A stretch of DNA of 53,568 bases, from assembly GCA_023431345.1 (NCBI GenBank), contig JAEYWK010000037.1, positions 1 to 53,568 on the forward strand. The letters are read 5' to 3'. This document shows, piece after piece, positions 41,200 through 49,918 of the stretch; positions within the stretch are counted from its first letter, which is position 1, and every line of letters starts with the position of its first letter. Position numbers and translations under genes: made by a program. Source of the DNA: Pseudomonadota bacterium (GTDB lineage: Bacteria > Myxococcota_A > Polyangia > Polyangiales > Polyangiaceae). The notes under the pieces were generated by a model. The model searched no databases, had not been told where the DNA came from, and saw only the letters and a list, made by a program, of their open reading frames with translations.

Positions 41200-42555
41200 A
41201 TGCGCTTCGGGTGCAGCCTGCGGCTCTGGTTGCTGCGTTGGCACGCGGCTGCCCTCGCCGCAGCGGGAGCGTTGCAGCCCTCCATCGCGAGCGCGCATGA
41301 GCGCGGCATCGCCGTCGACGACTGCAGGGGTTGTCACGGCGGGGGGACACTCGAGTCCCCCACCCTCTCGCTCACTTCCGAGCCGGCCAGCTTCGAGCCC
41401 GGCGACGCGGTGACGCTGGCGCTCGAGATTCGGGCGCCCGGCATTCGCGTGGGGGGCGCCTACATTTCTAGCGGACAGGTCGGTGCGCTGCAGGCGCTGA
41501 CGGGCGAGGGCCTCTCCGCGCGAGGCGCGGGGCTGTCACATACCGCGCCTCAGGCGGCCGAAGGCGGCGTCGTCACGTACCGCTTTGGCTGGCGTGCGCC
41601 GTCGGCGCCGGGCGCGGTGAGCTTCGACGTCGCCGCCGTCGCGGGTAACGGCAACCGTGCCTCCAGCGGCGACGCGACCGGCTTCGCCAGCTTCCAGTGG
41701 GTCTTCGGCTGCGCTGGTCGCACCTTCTTCGTCGACCTCGATCGCGACGGCTACGGCGCGCGGGAGCTCGGCGTTCGGCTTTCGTGCGCCGACGCCCCTG
41801 CCCCCGTTGGGTTCGCCGCCGTCGATGGAGACTGCGACGAGAACGACGAGAAGGCGCACCCCGGCGCGACGGAGGTGTGCAACAAAAAGGACGACGACTG
41901 CGACGGTGAAGTCGACGAGGGCGCGCAGCCGGTCCCGATGTGGCCCGACCCGGACGGCGACGGCTTCTATCAATTTCAGACCGGCACCGCGAAGAGCGGC
42001 TGTGGTGACATCCCCGGCTACGCGGCGCTGCCGGGAGACTGTGACGAGCTCGATCCCCACGTTTCGCCGGCCGCGACCGAGATCTGCAACAACCGCGACG
42101 ACGACTGCGATGGCGACGTGGACGAGCACGTGCGGCCTCAATGCGGAGTCGGCTGGTGCGCACGCTACAGCTCGAGCTGTGATGCCAAGGATTGCGAGCC
42201 CGGCCCTCCCACCACCGAAACTTGCAACACCTTCGACGATGACTGCGACGGCGTCGTTGACAACGACGCTTGCTCCGCCGGCGCCGTGTGCTCGCGCGGG
42301 CAATGCGTCGCCCCGGACGGCGTGACGGAAGAGCCATCGGAAGCACCATTAGACGAGCCATCAGGCCAAGGCGGCACCTCGCTACGGCCCCCTTCCGAGA
42401 TGGCGCCGCCAGCGCCCGCCGCGAAGAGCCCCGAACGCTGCTCCACGCACGCGGTGCCGCGGCTCCGAGCGACATGGCTCATGGTGACGGTGCTGCTCTC
42501 GGCGTGGGCGCTCGGGCGCCGACGCCGCTCACGACCGCGCGCGTTGATTCGATAA
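41200..42555 (+). CDS. Reeler-like protein with MopE-type metal-binding motifs and C-terminal anchor
   Basis: A 451-residue exported protein. Signal peptide (to about residue 32, IASAHE), then DCRGCHGGG, a CxxCH that could bind haem but is also typical of choice-of-anchor V/reeler-like domains. The beta-rich domain runs to about 170 (ASFEPGDAVTLAL, SHTAPQAAEGG). Three copies of the MopE/PF11617 metal-binding core follow (DDDCDGEVDE, DDDCDGDVDE, DDDCDGVVDN) among paired cysteines. The end has a Cys, hydrophobic helix and RRRR, as in MYXO-CTERM anchors. Likely surface-exposed and calcium- or copper-binding. It follows pair D by 9 bp. Confidence 0.78.
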   Translation: MRFGCSLRLWLLRWHAAALAAAGALQPSIASAHERGIAVDDCRGCHGGGTLESPTLSLTSEPASFEPGDAVTLALEIRAPGIRVGGAYISSGQVGALQALTGEGLSARGAGLSHTAPQAAEGGVVTYRFGWRAPSAPGAVSFDVAAVAGNGNRASSGDATGFASFQWVFGCAGRTFFVDLDRDGYGARELGVRLSCADAPAPVGFAAVDGDCDENDEKAHPGATEVCNKKDDDCDGEVDEGAQPVPMWPDPDGDGFYQFQTGTAKSGCGDIPGYAALPGDCDELDPHVSPAATEICNNRDDDCDGDVDEHVRPQCGVGWCARYSSSCDAKDCEPGPPTTETCNTFDDDCDGVVDNDACSAGAVCSRGQCVAPDGVTEEPSEAPLDEPSGQGGTSLRPPSEMAPPAPAAKSPERCSTHAVPRLRATWLMVTVLLSAWALGRRRRSRPRALIR

Positions 42556-42689
42556 CGGAAAGTGCTGCCTTCACCGGAATGAACCGCGTCGCGAGTGGCT
42601 CATTTCGATCCCGCCAACACATGCGACTCGGGGGGACAAAGTTGTCCGCTTCCGGCCGCCTTCGAGCGCCATATGCTTGGCGTGCGAAC

Positions 42690-44000
42690 ATGAGCCGATG
42701 GATGGATGCGCGGACGCTGATGTTGCTCGCGACGGCGGCGCTGCTCGTCGGCTGCAGTGACGATGGCGACTCGGTCACGGCGGCGGGCGGTCACGGCGGA
42801 GCGAGCGCGCCCGGTGCCGCCGGCACCTCGGGCGGAGGTGCGGCGCCCCAGGCGGGCATGCCTTCCACTGCCGGCAGCGGGAGCGATTCGGGTGGCGCCG
42901 CCACGGCGGGCGGCGGCTCGGGCGGCGTCGGTGGCTCGGGCGGCGCTGGTGGCTCGGGCGGCGTCGGTGGCTCGGGCGGTGTCGGTGGCTCGGGCGGCGC
43001 TTCGACTGCGGGCGGCGAAAGCAGCGGCGGCAGCGCTGGCTCGGGCGGCGGTGCTACGGCCGACGCGACCTACGTGCCCGACCCTTCGTGGACCTGCGGT
43101 GCGCCCGGAGGCCTGGTGTCACCGATGCGCGGTAAGCTCGTGTTTTCGGCCTCACTCGAGCTCGGCGCCAAGCACGACGTGGGCAAAACTCCGTATGGTA
43201 AGCGGCGCGTGCTCGACATCGATGGTGGCTCCGTCACGGGCGAGCGGCTTCAAGCTACGGTGCTGCCCCGAGGCCTCGACCTCGAGCTGACCTTGTCGAG
43301 CGGCGCGATCGAGCTCGAGCAGCTGAACGTGCTCAAAGCCAGTGACGGCACGTTGATCTACATGCGCAGCTGCGGCCTGGCGCCGAGCGGCGCGCCCCTG
43401 GTGCGCTTCGTGCCGGATTTCGAGGCCCCGAGCAGCAGCTCGCTCGCCTGGCTCAACTCGGGAAAGTTCGTCGGCACGCGCGCGCTCGATGAGGCGGCCG
43501 GTAAGATGAAGCTCGAGGTGTACGACGTGGCGATGGCGGACGAGCAGGGGCCACAGCTGAAGCTGCAGGATCCCGAAGGCGTGCCCCATCAACCCTGGGA
43601 GTGCTCCACCGCGACCGGGCAAAAGGGGGCAACCGTCTTCACCGAAACCGTCGGCATCAGCAGCTCGCTCGCGGTCGGCGCTAGCAAGCGCGGCACCCGC
43701 AACATCATCCCCATCACCGGCGGCACCGTGAGCGGCCGCGTCAAGGGGAAGGTGCTGTCCGGCGGCGCTGACTACCAGCTGATCGGCGCGAAGACCACGC
43801 TCGACGCTCGCTACACCCTCGAGGCCGATGACGGCGAGCTCATCATGATCCGCAACTGCGGCGCCTTCGGCGCGATGGTTCCCTTGTTCGAAGCTAAGGC
43901 GGATGGCCCGTACGCCTTCCTCAACGCCAACACGTTCCTCAGCTCCGACCCCGGCTCCGCCGCCGGCGGCGTGAGCCTCACCATGTACGAACGAAAGTGA
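42690..44000 (+). CDS. Lipoprotein with two tandem DUF3237 domains
   Basis: About 436 residues: lipobox LLVGCSDD, a Gly/Ser linker encoded partly by an 18-bp tandem repeat, then two domains of the DUF3237 pattern. The first (about 150-270) has RRVLDIDGGSVTGERLQATVLPRG, the second (about 300-430) has RNIIPITGGTVSGRVKGKVLSGGADYQL. Each contains an (A/S)DG(T/E)LI(Y/M)(M/I)R(S/N)CG strand. The frame is open further upstream into the previous gene, but only the ATG at 42690 (or 42702) gives a signal peptide. DUF3237 is a small beta-barrel family of unknown role. Confidence 0.77.
   Translation: MSRWMDARTLMLLATAALLVGCSDDGDSVTAAGGHGGASAPGAAGTSGGGAAPQAGMPSTAGSGSDSGGAATAGGGSGGVGGSGGAGGSGGVGGSGGVGGSGGASTAGGESSGGSAGSGGGATADATYVPDPSWTCGAPGGLVSPMRGKLVFSASLELGAKHDVGKTPYGKRRVLDIDGGSVTGERLQATVLPRGLDLELTLSSGAIELEQLNVLKASDGTLIYMRSCGLAPSGAPLVRFVPDFEAPSSSSLAWLNSGKFVGTRALDEAAGKMKLEVYDVAMADEQGPQLKLQDPEGVPHQPWECSTATGQKGATVFTETVGISSSLAVGASKRGTRNIIPITGGTVSGRVKGKVLSGGADYQLIGAKTTLDARYTLEADDGELIMIRNCGAFGAMVPLFEAKADGPYAFLNANTFLSSDPGSAAGGVSLTMYERK
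42915..43004 (+). repeat. 18-bp tandem repeat in lipoprotein linker
   Basis: Four complete and one partial copy of GGCTCGGGCGGCGTCGGT, each encoding Gly-Ser-Gly-Gly-Val-Gly. Copies differ by one to a few bases. Unit length is a multiple of three, so copy changes would alter only linker length. Confidence 0.85.
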
Positions 44001-44070
44001 CGGGTGTGACCTGGTTCGCGGCGTCGACGCCGTGACGGCCGCCAGCGCGAGGCGGCTGCTCGGCCCAGCC

Positions 44071-44094
44071 ACGGAGGACAATTTCGTCCTCCGT
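44071..44094. terminator. Hairpin between DUF3237 gene and winged-helix gene
   Basis: A perfect 9-bp stem (ACGGAGGAC with GTCCTCCGT) and 6-nt loop AATTTC, 70 bp after the upstream stop and 47 bp before the next ATG. It may be a terminator. An operator for the downstream gene is also possible, as no T tract follows. Confidence 0.5.
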
Positions 44095-44141
44095 AGCCGG
44101 AGGGCGCGCGTCAGGTACAATCGAGCGCACGCCGGCGCCAC

Positions 44142-45140
44142 ATGACCATCGAGCTGCTGATCCAGGCCATCGTGCGCCAGACCACGATCTTGATCGCGCA
44201 GCTGGCGACGTCCCGCGGCGCCCGCGCGCCGCTGGCGCAGGTCGCTGATCAGGTGTTCATCGATCTGGTGCGCGAGCTCGAGCGCCAAGGCGTGAGCCGC
44301 AAGGTGAGCGCCGACATGTTCGGGCTGGGCCTGCGCACCTACCGCCGCAAGATCCAGCGCATGAGCGAGAGCGCGACCGACCGCGGCCGCTCGCTGTGGG
44401 AGGTGGTGCTGGAGTACGTGCGCAAGCACGGGCTCGTGACCCGGCTCGAGCTGCTCAATCACCTGGCCAGCGACGACGAGGCGCAGATCAGAGCCGTGCT
44501 GCGCGACTTGTGCGAATCGCAGCTACTGTTTTCGTCGGGCGTGGGGACGAGCACGTCGTACCGCGCGGCCTCAGAGGAAGAGCTGGCGTCGCTGAAGCGC
44601 AAGCAAGGCGTGGAGGGAGCCGACGAGCTGCTGCTCGCGCTCATGTTCCGGGAGGCCCCGCTCACCGCGAGCGAAGTGGCGCAAAAGGCGCAGTCCGACG
44701 TGGCGGAGGTCGAGACGGCGCTGGCGCGCTTGCTCGCGGCGGGACGCATCGAGCGCACCACGCCCGACGACGCCGCCGAGCCCTGCTATCAGGCTCGCCA
44801 GCTGGTGATTCCGCTCGGCGCGCCCGTCGGCTGGGAAGCGGCCGTGTTCGACCATTTCAAGGCGCTCGTCACGACCGTGCTAGCGCGCCTCAGCGAGGAC
44901 CGCGCCGCCTCGCTCGAAGATCAAATCGGCGGCAGCACCTACACCATCGACGTCTGGGAGGGTCACCCGCTGGCCGATGAGGTCAAAGGTACCCTCGGGC
45001 GCATGCGCGCTTCGCTCAGCGAGCTGCGCGCTCGCGTGCTCGAGCACAACGCCGAGCGCGACTTGCCCGACCACCACACGCGCGCCGTCATCTACGTCGG
45101 CCAATCCTTGATTCACGAAGGCAGCGAGCATGAAGACTGA
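44142..45140 (+). CDS. Predicted DNA-binding protein with winged-helix segments
   Basis: A 332-residue cytosolic protein with no named family that I recognise. The first 90 residues contain a helical region with VSRKVSADMFGLGLRTYRRKIQRM, resembling a helix-turn-helix. Two winged-helix-like stretches follow (LVTRLELLNHLASDDEAQIRAVLRDLCESQLL about 105-136; APLTASEVAQKAQSDVAEVETALARLLAAGRI about 170-202). The C-terminal third is helical and acidic. The next gene starts inside its last codons (11-bp overlap). A regulator is the simplest reading, but effector and targets are unknown. Confidence 0.65.
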   Translation: MTIELLIQAIVRQTTILIAQLATSRGARAPLAQVADQVFIDLVRELERQGVSRKVSADMFGLGLRTYRRKIQRMSESATDRGRSLWEVVLEYVRKHGLVTRLELLNHLASDDEAQIRAVLRDLCESQLLFSSGVGTSTSYRAASEEELASLKRKQGVEGADELLLALMFREAPLTASEVAQKAQSDVAEVETALARLLAAGRIERTTPDDAAEPCYQARQLVIPLGAPVGWEAAVFDHFKALVTTVLARLSEDRAASLEDQIGGSTYTIDVWEGHPLADEVKGTLGRMRASLSELRARVLEHNAERDLPDHHTRAVIYVGQSLIHEGSEHED

Positions 45141-45975
45141 GCGAACCACCCAATGGCTACGCACCCTAGCGCGCAGCGTGCTCGTCGGCTGTCCGCTTCT
45201 CGCGTTCGCTTGCGGCACCACCCGCGAAGATCCCACCGGCGGAGAGACGCATTTCTTCACCTGCGACACCGACGCAGACTGCAGTTGGCTATCACCCCGC
45301 TACAGCTGCTCCGCGGGCTATTGCAGCACCGAGCCCACCCCCAGCTGCCCTACCCCGGCCGTCGCCGCGAGCGAGGTCGTCGTCTTGGGAGACAGCTTCT
45401 TCGCCGCGAGCCACCTCATCACCGGCTTCCTGGAAGAGCGGGCGCGACAAAGCGGCGCGCTAGCGCCCGGCGAGCGCTACCGCGACGAGTCGAGCGTCAT
45501 CGAGAACACGCTCGCGCTCGCGATGCCGGGCATCGAAGCTCAGTACGCTACAGTGAGCGAGGAGAGCGCTGTCAAGGTCGTGATCATGACCGGCGGCGGC
45601 GCCGACGTCTTGCTCGGCTCTTGTGACAGCGTGAGCGCGAGCTGCGAGCTGCTCGTGGCTGCGAGGGACGCGGCGAGTCGCTTGTTCGAGCGCCTGGCCG
45701 TCGATGGTGTCGAGCACGTGGTCTACGTATTTTACCCCGATCCGGCCGACCCGGGCTTGCGCGCCAAGGTCGACACGCTGAGGCCGCTTTTGGCCACCGC
45801 CTGCGAGGGCAGCCCGGTGCCCTGCCATTGGGTCGACTTGCGAGAGACTTTCGCCGGCAAAGAAGCAACGTATCTCGACGCGACCGGCACCGCGCCCACC
45901 GCCCAAGGCGCGGAGGTAGCCGCGCAGCAGATCTGGGACGAGATGAAGGCGAGCTGCGTCGCGCAGGCGCCCTAG
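45130..45975 (+). CDS. SGNH-hydrolase-like lipoprotein, degenerate active site
   Basis: A 281-residue lipoprotein (LLAFACGT lipobox) with a small Cys-rich stretch (CDTDADCSW...CSAGYCS), then an SGNH-like fold. Block I GDSFF has Ser89. Where active enzymes have GxND there is TGGGADVL, and where they have DxxH near the end there is DATGTAPTAQGA, with the His missing. It is therefore probably not a working esterase, or uses other residues. It overlaps the previous gene by 11 bp, suggesting coupling. Confidence 0.68.
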   Translation: MKTERTTQWLRTLARSVLVGCPLLAFACGTTREDPTGGETHFFTCDTDADCSWLSPRYSCSAGYCSTEPTPSCPTPAVAASEVVVLGDSFFAASHLITGFLEERARQSGALAPGERYRDESSVIENTLALAMPGIEAQYATVSEESAVKVVIMTGGGADVLLGSCDSVSASCELLVAARDAASRLFERLAVDGVEHVVYVFYPDPADPGLRAKVDTLRPLLATACEGSPVPCHWVDLRETFAGKEATYLDATGTAPTAQGAEVAAQQIWDEMKASCVAQAP

Positions 45976-46002
45976 CGCGGCACAAATGGTATGAGGGTGC
46001 GC

Positions 46003-47496
46003 ATGCAGCGACTGCTGTTGCGGTTGGGTGGTGGAGTCGCGGGTCTCGCGCTCGCGCTTGCGGCTTGCGGCAACACGAAGCGAGCGCCGGATTCGAAGCC
46101 GAGCAGTGAAGGCGGCGAGGGCGGCGAAGCGCCTCGACCGACGGGTGCCTCGGGCGCGGGCGCGGGCGGCAGCTTCGGGGGCTCATCCGGCTCGGCCGCC
46201 CAGGGCGGCGCTATTTCGATGCCCGGTGATGATGGCGGCGCGGGCGGCGCGGCCGACTGCATCGAAGGCGCAGCGTGCACGTGCGGCGACCTGACGGGCA
46301 TCCTCCAATGCGACGGCAGCAGCAGCGGCGAATGCAGCTGCCCGCCGGCAGAGGCGTGCGAGGCTCCGCGCGGCACCTGCTTCGAGCCCTGCGGAGGCGA
46401 CGCGCTCGGCTTGTGGGTGCTGGAAGAGACGTGCCTGCCCGGCGCTGAAACCAGCGGCGCCTGTGCGGGCGCATCGATCCGAGCCACGTCGAGCTCGAGC
46501 GAGCTCATCGTCGAAGTCTTGGAGAACGAGCCCGTCGCGGTGCGAGGTAGCGAGCTCGTGGAGCTCCAAGCGCAGGTGCCGCTGTCGTGTTTGGGCATCG
46601 AGAGCGTCGAGCGCTGCGTCGACGCGGACTTTTACTCCACTCCACTCCTGTTCAATGGCTCGTCGGCGCCGCTCGGATGCGAGGCGAGCGCTTGCGGCTT
46701 CTGCGAGTGCTCGGGCACCGTCTGGGGCGGCAGTGGCGCCGGAGCGGCCTGGTCGCCGGGCTCTACCACGCTCGCGTTCGGCGCCGTTCAAGTGCCTTAC
46801 TGCGTCGAGGGAGATACGATGTGGGCCGGCGGCGGGCACATCGCTGGCCAGCCGAAGGTGGCGTACAAGTTCCGAAGGCGGAGCTGCCTCGGCGTGCCGG
46901 TGCCTTGCGCCGAGCGGAGCCCCGCGGAATGCGCCGGCGGCGGCGACGACTGCCAGCCAGGGCGGTGCGTAGCGAGCGAGGGCGGTGCATCGGCTTGCGC
47001 TTCGCTGACGTACGAAGAGAGCTGCGTCCGCGAGAGCGGCTGCGAGTGGGTGGAGGGAGGCTGCTGGGGAACGGCCGGTGACCGCTGTTGGTCGTCCGAC
47101 GCCTGCGAGGCCACCCCTGGTTGCAGCTGGGGTCCGCCCGAGCCGCGCTGCGGCGGTTCGAGGGTGAGCTGCTACGGGCTCGACGTTGCCGACTGCACCG
47201 CGGAAGGATGCTCCGTGCGCACCTGTGACTTACCCGATGGTTGGGGCGGCATCGACGCGGCGCCCTGCGAGCGGCTCACGGCGGCCGCCTGCGCGACGGC
47301 GGTGGGCTGCACGTGGAGCGGCTCCAAGTGCAGCGGAACGACGACGTGCGGCGCCCAGACCGACCCCGCCGTGTGCGCGATGCTGGAGTGCATCGAGTAC
47401 GCCGAGGCCAGGTGCGGCGGAATCACGACGATACCCTGCGGTGAGCGCTCGGTCGAAACCTGCCGTGACCAGGTCGGCTGCAGACTGGAGTGGTGA
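46003..47496 (+). CDS. Cysteine-rich lipoprotein
   Basis: About 497 residues: lipobox ALAACGNT, Gly/Ser/Ala linker (to about 80), then a domain (about 90-290) related to the lipoprotein at 8945-9784 (CGGDALGLWVLEETCLP near its start and PYCVEGDTMW near its end). A C-terminal extension of about 200 residues adds short cysteine repeats of the form C-x4-GC-x-W (SGCEWVEGGC, PGCSWGPP, VGCTWSGSKC). The ATG at 46003 has GAGGG five bases upstream; ATG 45991 lacks a ribosome site. Secreted and likely disulfide-rich; function unknown. Confidence 0.75.
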   Translation: MQRLLLRLGGGVAGLALALAACGNTKRAPDSKPSSEGGEGGEAPRPTGASGAGAGGSFGGSSGSAAQGGAISMPGDDGGAGGAADCIEGAACTCGDLTGILQCDGSSSGECSCPPAEACEAPRGTCFEPCGGDALGLWVLEETCLPGAETSGACAGASIRATSSSSELIVEVLENEPVAVRGSELVELQAQVPLSCLGIESVERCVDADFYSTPLLFNGSSAPLGCEASACGFCECSGTVWGGSGAGAAWSPGSTTLAFGAVQVPYCVEGDTMWAGGGHIAGQPKVAYKFRRRSCLGVPVPCAERSPAECAGGGDDCQPGRCVASEGGASACASLTYEESCVRESGCEWVEGGCWGTAGDRCWSSDACEATPGCSWGPPEPRCGGSRVSCYGLDVADCTAEGCSVRTCDLPDGWGGIDAAPCERLTAAACATAVGCTWSGSKCSGTTTCGAQTDPAVCAMLECIEYAEARCGGITTIPCGERSVETCRDQVGCRLEW

Positions 47497-47504
47497 CGCC
47501 GCCA

Positions 47505-47544
47505 GCGTCGCGGCGTCGCGGCGTCGCGGCGTCGCGGCGTCGCG
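47505..47544. repeat. Five copies of an 8-bp tandem repeat
   Basis: GCGTCGCG is repeated five times without interruption between the convergent genes ending at 47496 and 47581. No stem with a T tract accompanies it. Confidence 0.9.
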
Positions 47545-47580
47545 GCTGAAGCCGGCGTTGCGGGCGAAAGGGACGCGGCG

Positions 47581-48903
47581 CTACGCCGCCGGATCGAGCG
47601 GGGTAAAGCGCGCCAGCAGCTCGCGGAGCACGCCGATCATCACGGGCACGTCGGCGCTGGCCGCCATTTCCCGGCAGCTGTGCATGCTGAGCATCGGGCC
47701 GCCTACGTCTACCGTGCGCAGCCCCAGGCCCGCCGCCGCGATTGGTCCGATGGTGCTGCCACAGCTGACGTCGTTACGCGACACGAAGTGCTGAGGCTCG
47801 ACGCCGGCCGCGGCGCAGGCGGCGCGAAAGCGCGCCGCGGTCGGGCCATCGGTCGCGTAGCGCTGGTTGACGTTGATCTTGAGCACGGGACCTTTGCCCA
47901 GCACGGGCCGGTGCAGTTTGTCGTGTTTATCGGGGTAGTTGGGGTGAACGGCGTGGGCCATGTCGGCCGAGACCAGCAGTGACCCGGCGATGGCGCGCGC
48001 AAACGCGTCCGCTTGAGCCGGGTAGGCGGCAACGATCCGCGTGAGCACGCTCTCGAGCAGCTGCGAGCCGGCGCCGGTCGCGCTCTCGCTGCCCACTTCT
48101 TCGTGATCATACAGCACGACGACGCGCGTCGCTTCATGATCGTCCGGCGCGCTCAAGAGCGCGTGTAGCCCCGCGTGGCACGACACCAAGTTGTCGAGCC
48201 GCGCCGAGAAGATCAGCTCGCCCCGCGCGCCGCCCAGCGCCGGCGCCTGCGTATCGAACAAGCAAAGATCCGCGCCGCGAATGTGCTTGGCCAAGACCCC
48301 ATCCCCCGCGCTCGCCGCCAGCCGCTCGCGTAGCCCGAGCCCGCCGCCCTCGTGCTCGAGCGCCGCGAGCGGGAGCAGCTGCGTCTGCGAGTTCAGGTTG
48401 AGCCCCGATGAGTTGACGTCGCGATTCAAATGGATGGCCAGGCTCGGCACCCGCGCGAAGCTGCCCGGCAAGCGCACCAGGCGGCTCGACCCGTCTTCCA
48501 AGACGATGCGACCCGCCAGCCCCAGATCGCGATCGAGCCAGGTGTGCAGGAGCACGCCGCCGTACACCTCGACCGAGAGCTGTTCGTAGCCGTGCGCCGT
48601 GAGCTCTCCGGCGGGCTTGAGGCGAAGGTTCGGTGAGTCGGTGTGCGCACCGATGATGACGAAGCCGGCTTCGACGGGGGACTTGGTGCCCAGGCGAAAC
48701 GCCGCGATCGAGCCGCCGCCGCGCACCACGAAACCCCGCTCGCCCGGCGCGAGCGGCCAGCTTTCACGCTCCGTGAAGCAGCGGAATCCGGCCCGGCCGA
48801 GCCGCCCGCTCAGCTCGGAAACTGCGTGATAAGGGGTCGGTGACGCCTCGATAAAGGCCAGGAGGTCCCGCGTGAGGGGATCGGCGGCGTGGTCGGGGAG
48901 CAT
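47581..48903 (-). CDS. apeB: M18-family aminopeptidase (aspartyl aminopeptidase)
   Basis: A 440-residue cytosolic metallo-aminopeptidase. The two-zinc M18 landmarks are visible: IGAHTDSPNLRLKP, the RLDNL segment, VVLYDHEEVGSESATGAGS with the catalytic Glu pair, SADMAHAVHPNY, and DVGGPMLSMHSCREM. Length matches the family (about 430). Starts at 48903, with its ATG overlapping that of the divergent neighbour. Confidence 0.95.
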   Translation of the reverse strand: MLPDHAADPLTRDLLAFIEASPTPYHAVSELSGRLGRAGFRCFTERESWPLAPGERGFVVRGGGSIAAFRLGTKSPVEAGFVIIGAHTDSPNLRLKPAGELTAHGYEQLSVEVYGGVLLHTWLDRDLGLAGRIVLEDGSSRLVRLPGSFARVPSLAIHLNRDVNSSGLNLNSQTQLLPLAALEHEGGGLGLRERLAASAGDGVLAKHIRGADLCLFDTQAPALGGARGELIFSARLDNLVSCHAGLHALLSAPDDHEATRVVVLYDHEEVGSESATGAGSQLLESVLTRIVAAYPAQADAFARAIAGSLLVSADMAHAVHPNYPDKHDKLHRPVLGKGPVLKINVNQRYATDGPTAARFRAACAAAGVEPQHFVSRNDVSCGSTIGPIAAAGLGLRTVDVGGPMLSMHSCREMAASADVPVMIGVLRELLARFTPLDPAA

Positions 48904-49918
48904 GGCTCCACTATACTCCGGCCTCCTCGTGTTCAGCGCCGACGCTCAGGTCCTCGATTTCACTGCCCAAGACTGGCTGCGCCTGCCGGAGCTTTTCCGC
49001 GATCCGGGCGTCGGGCCCGCGCCGCGCCCCGCGGCGGGGGGCATCATCGCGGTGCGTGAAGGTGGGGAGCTCGTGAAAGTGCTGTCGACGACCGAAGGCC
49101 GCCTGCCGCCCCCCGCAGGCCCGAGCAGCGCCTCCGCGCTAGCGGCCATGCATGGCTCGAGCTTCGCGGTCGTGGTCTCGAGGACGGCGCTCGAGCAGTT
49201 CGGCGACCGCTTCGCGCGCCGCCTGGCATGCGGACAGTCTTTCCACGTTCAGGTCGAAGCCTTCGTCGCGGCTTTGCGCGAGCTCGAGCAAGAAGGCGAG
49301 GCCGAGCTCTGGCCGACGCCGTTTGGCGAGTGGCCGCTGCCCACGGAGCGAGCCTTCGCGAGCGCGCTCGATCTGGTGTGCGCCGACGGGCGTGTGCTCG
49401 TGCTCGGCGCTTTCCACGATTCCGAGCTGTACACGGCGCTTTGCTTGCGACGGCGAGGGCCCGCGTTCGACGTCGTGATGGGGCCCGACCGGCTGCGCCG
49501 AGACATGGGCCTGCTGTCGGGTGACTTTTCGCGCGACTACCGCTACCTCAGCGCCGCCGTCGAGGCCCGCCTCGGCGTGGTCGGCGTCGGTTGCTACGCC
49601 GAGCTTTGCACCTTCCGTCACCTCGCGCGCGACACGGAGCCAGGCGCTTGGGCGAGCGCGGTGGCTGGTCGAGACGTCGTGCTCACGCCCGTGACGCCCG
49701 GGCTCGCGGTGCCGCTCGGCATCGACGCCGGGCGAGCGGCGCTTTCTGTGGCCAAAGGCTTCATTTCGCGCTTCGGTCTGCTCGATGGTGTTCGCGCGCC
49801 GAGCGGTCTCGCGCCGAGCTTGGGCCGCGCCTACGCCTTCGTAGAGAGCGACGTACGCCGTTACCTCGGCTTCGACCCTTGGCGCGTCCTGATGCGCTTC
49901 CTGAAGGTGCGAGCTTGA
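48902..49918 (+). CDS. Conserved hypothetical protein upstream of NtrY-like kinase
   Basis: A 338-residue soluble protein without signal peptide or recognised domain. It looks like a mixed alpha/beta protein (SGLLVFSADAQVLDF, GRVLVLGAFHDSELYTALCLRRRG, VVLTPVTPGLAVPLGIDAGRAALSVAKGFISRFG). The ATG at 48902 overlaps the divergent apeB start (CATG). Its TGA overlaps the TTG start of the histidine kinase (TTGA), so the two are translationally coupled and it may be a cytoplasmic partner of that kinase. Confidence 0.65.
   Translation: MAPLYSGLLVFSADAQVLDFTAQDWLRLPELFRDPGVGPAPRPAAGGIIAVREGGELVKVLSTTEGRLPPPAGPSSASALAAMHGSSFAVVVSRTALEQFGDRFARRLACGQSFHVQVEAFVAALRELEQEGEAELWPTPFGEWPLPTERAFASALDLVCADGRVLVLGAFHDSELYTALCLRRRGPAFDVVMGPDRLRRDMGLLSGDFSRDYRYLSAAVEARLGVVGVGCYAELCTFRHLARDTEPGAWASAVAGRDVVLTPVTPGLAVPLGIDAGRAALSVAKGFISRFGLLDGVRAPSGLAPSLGRAYAFVESDVRRYLGFDPWRVLMRFLKVRA

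Noticed and set aside
42270..42689. Long N-terminal extension of the DUF3237 lipoprotein
   Set aside because: It overlaps the end of the MopE-like gene in another frame, is Arg-rich and would bury the signal peptide.
49591..49914. N-terminal extension of the histidine kinase
   Set aside because: It overlaps the preceding gene in another frame and is low-complexity Arg/Ala; the transmembrane helix begins right after TTG 49915.
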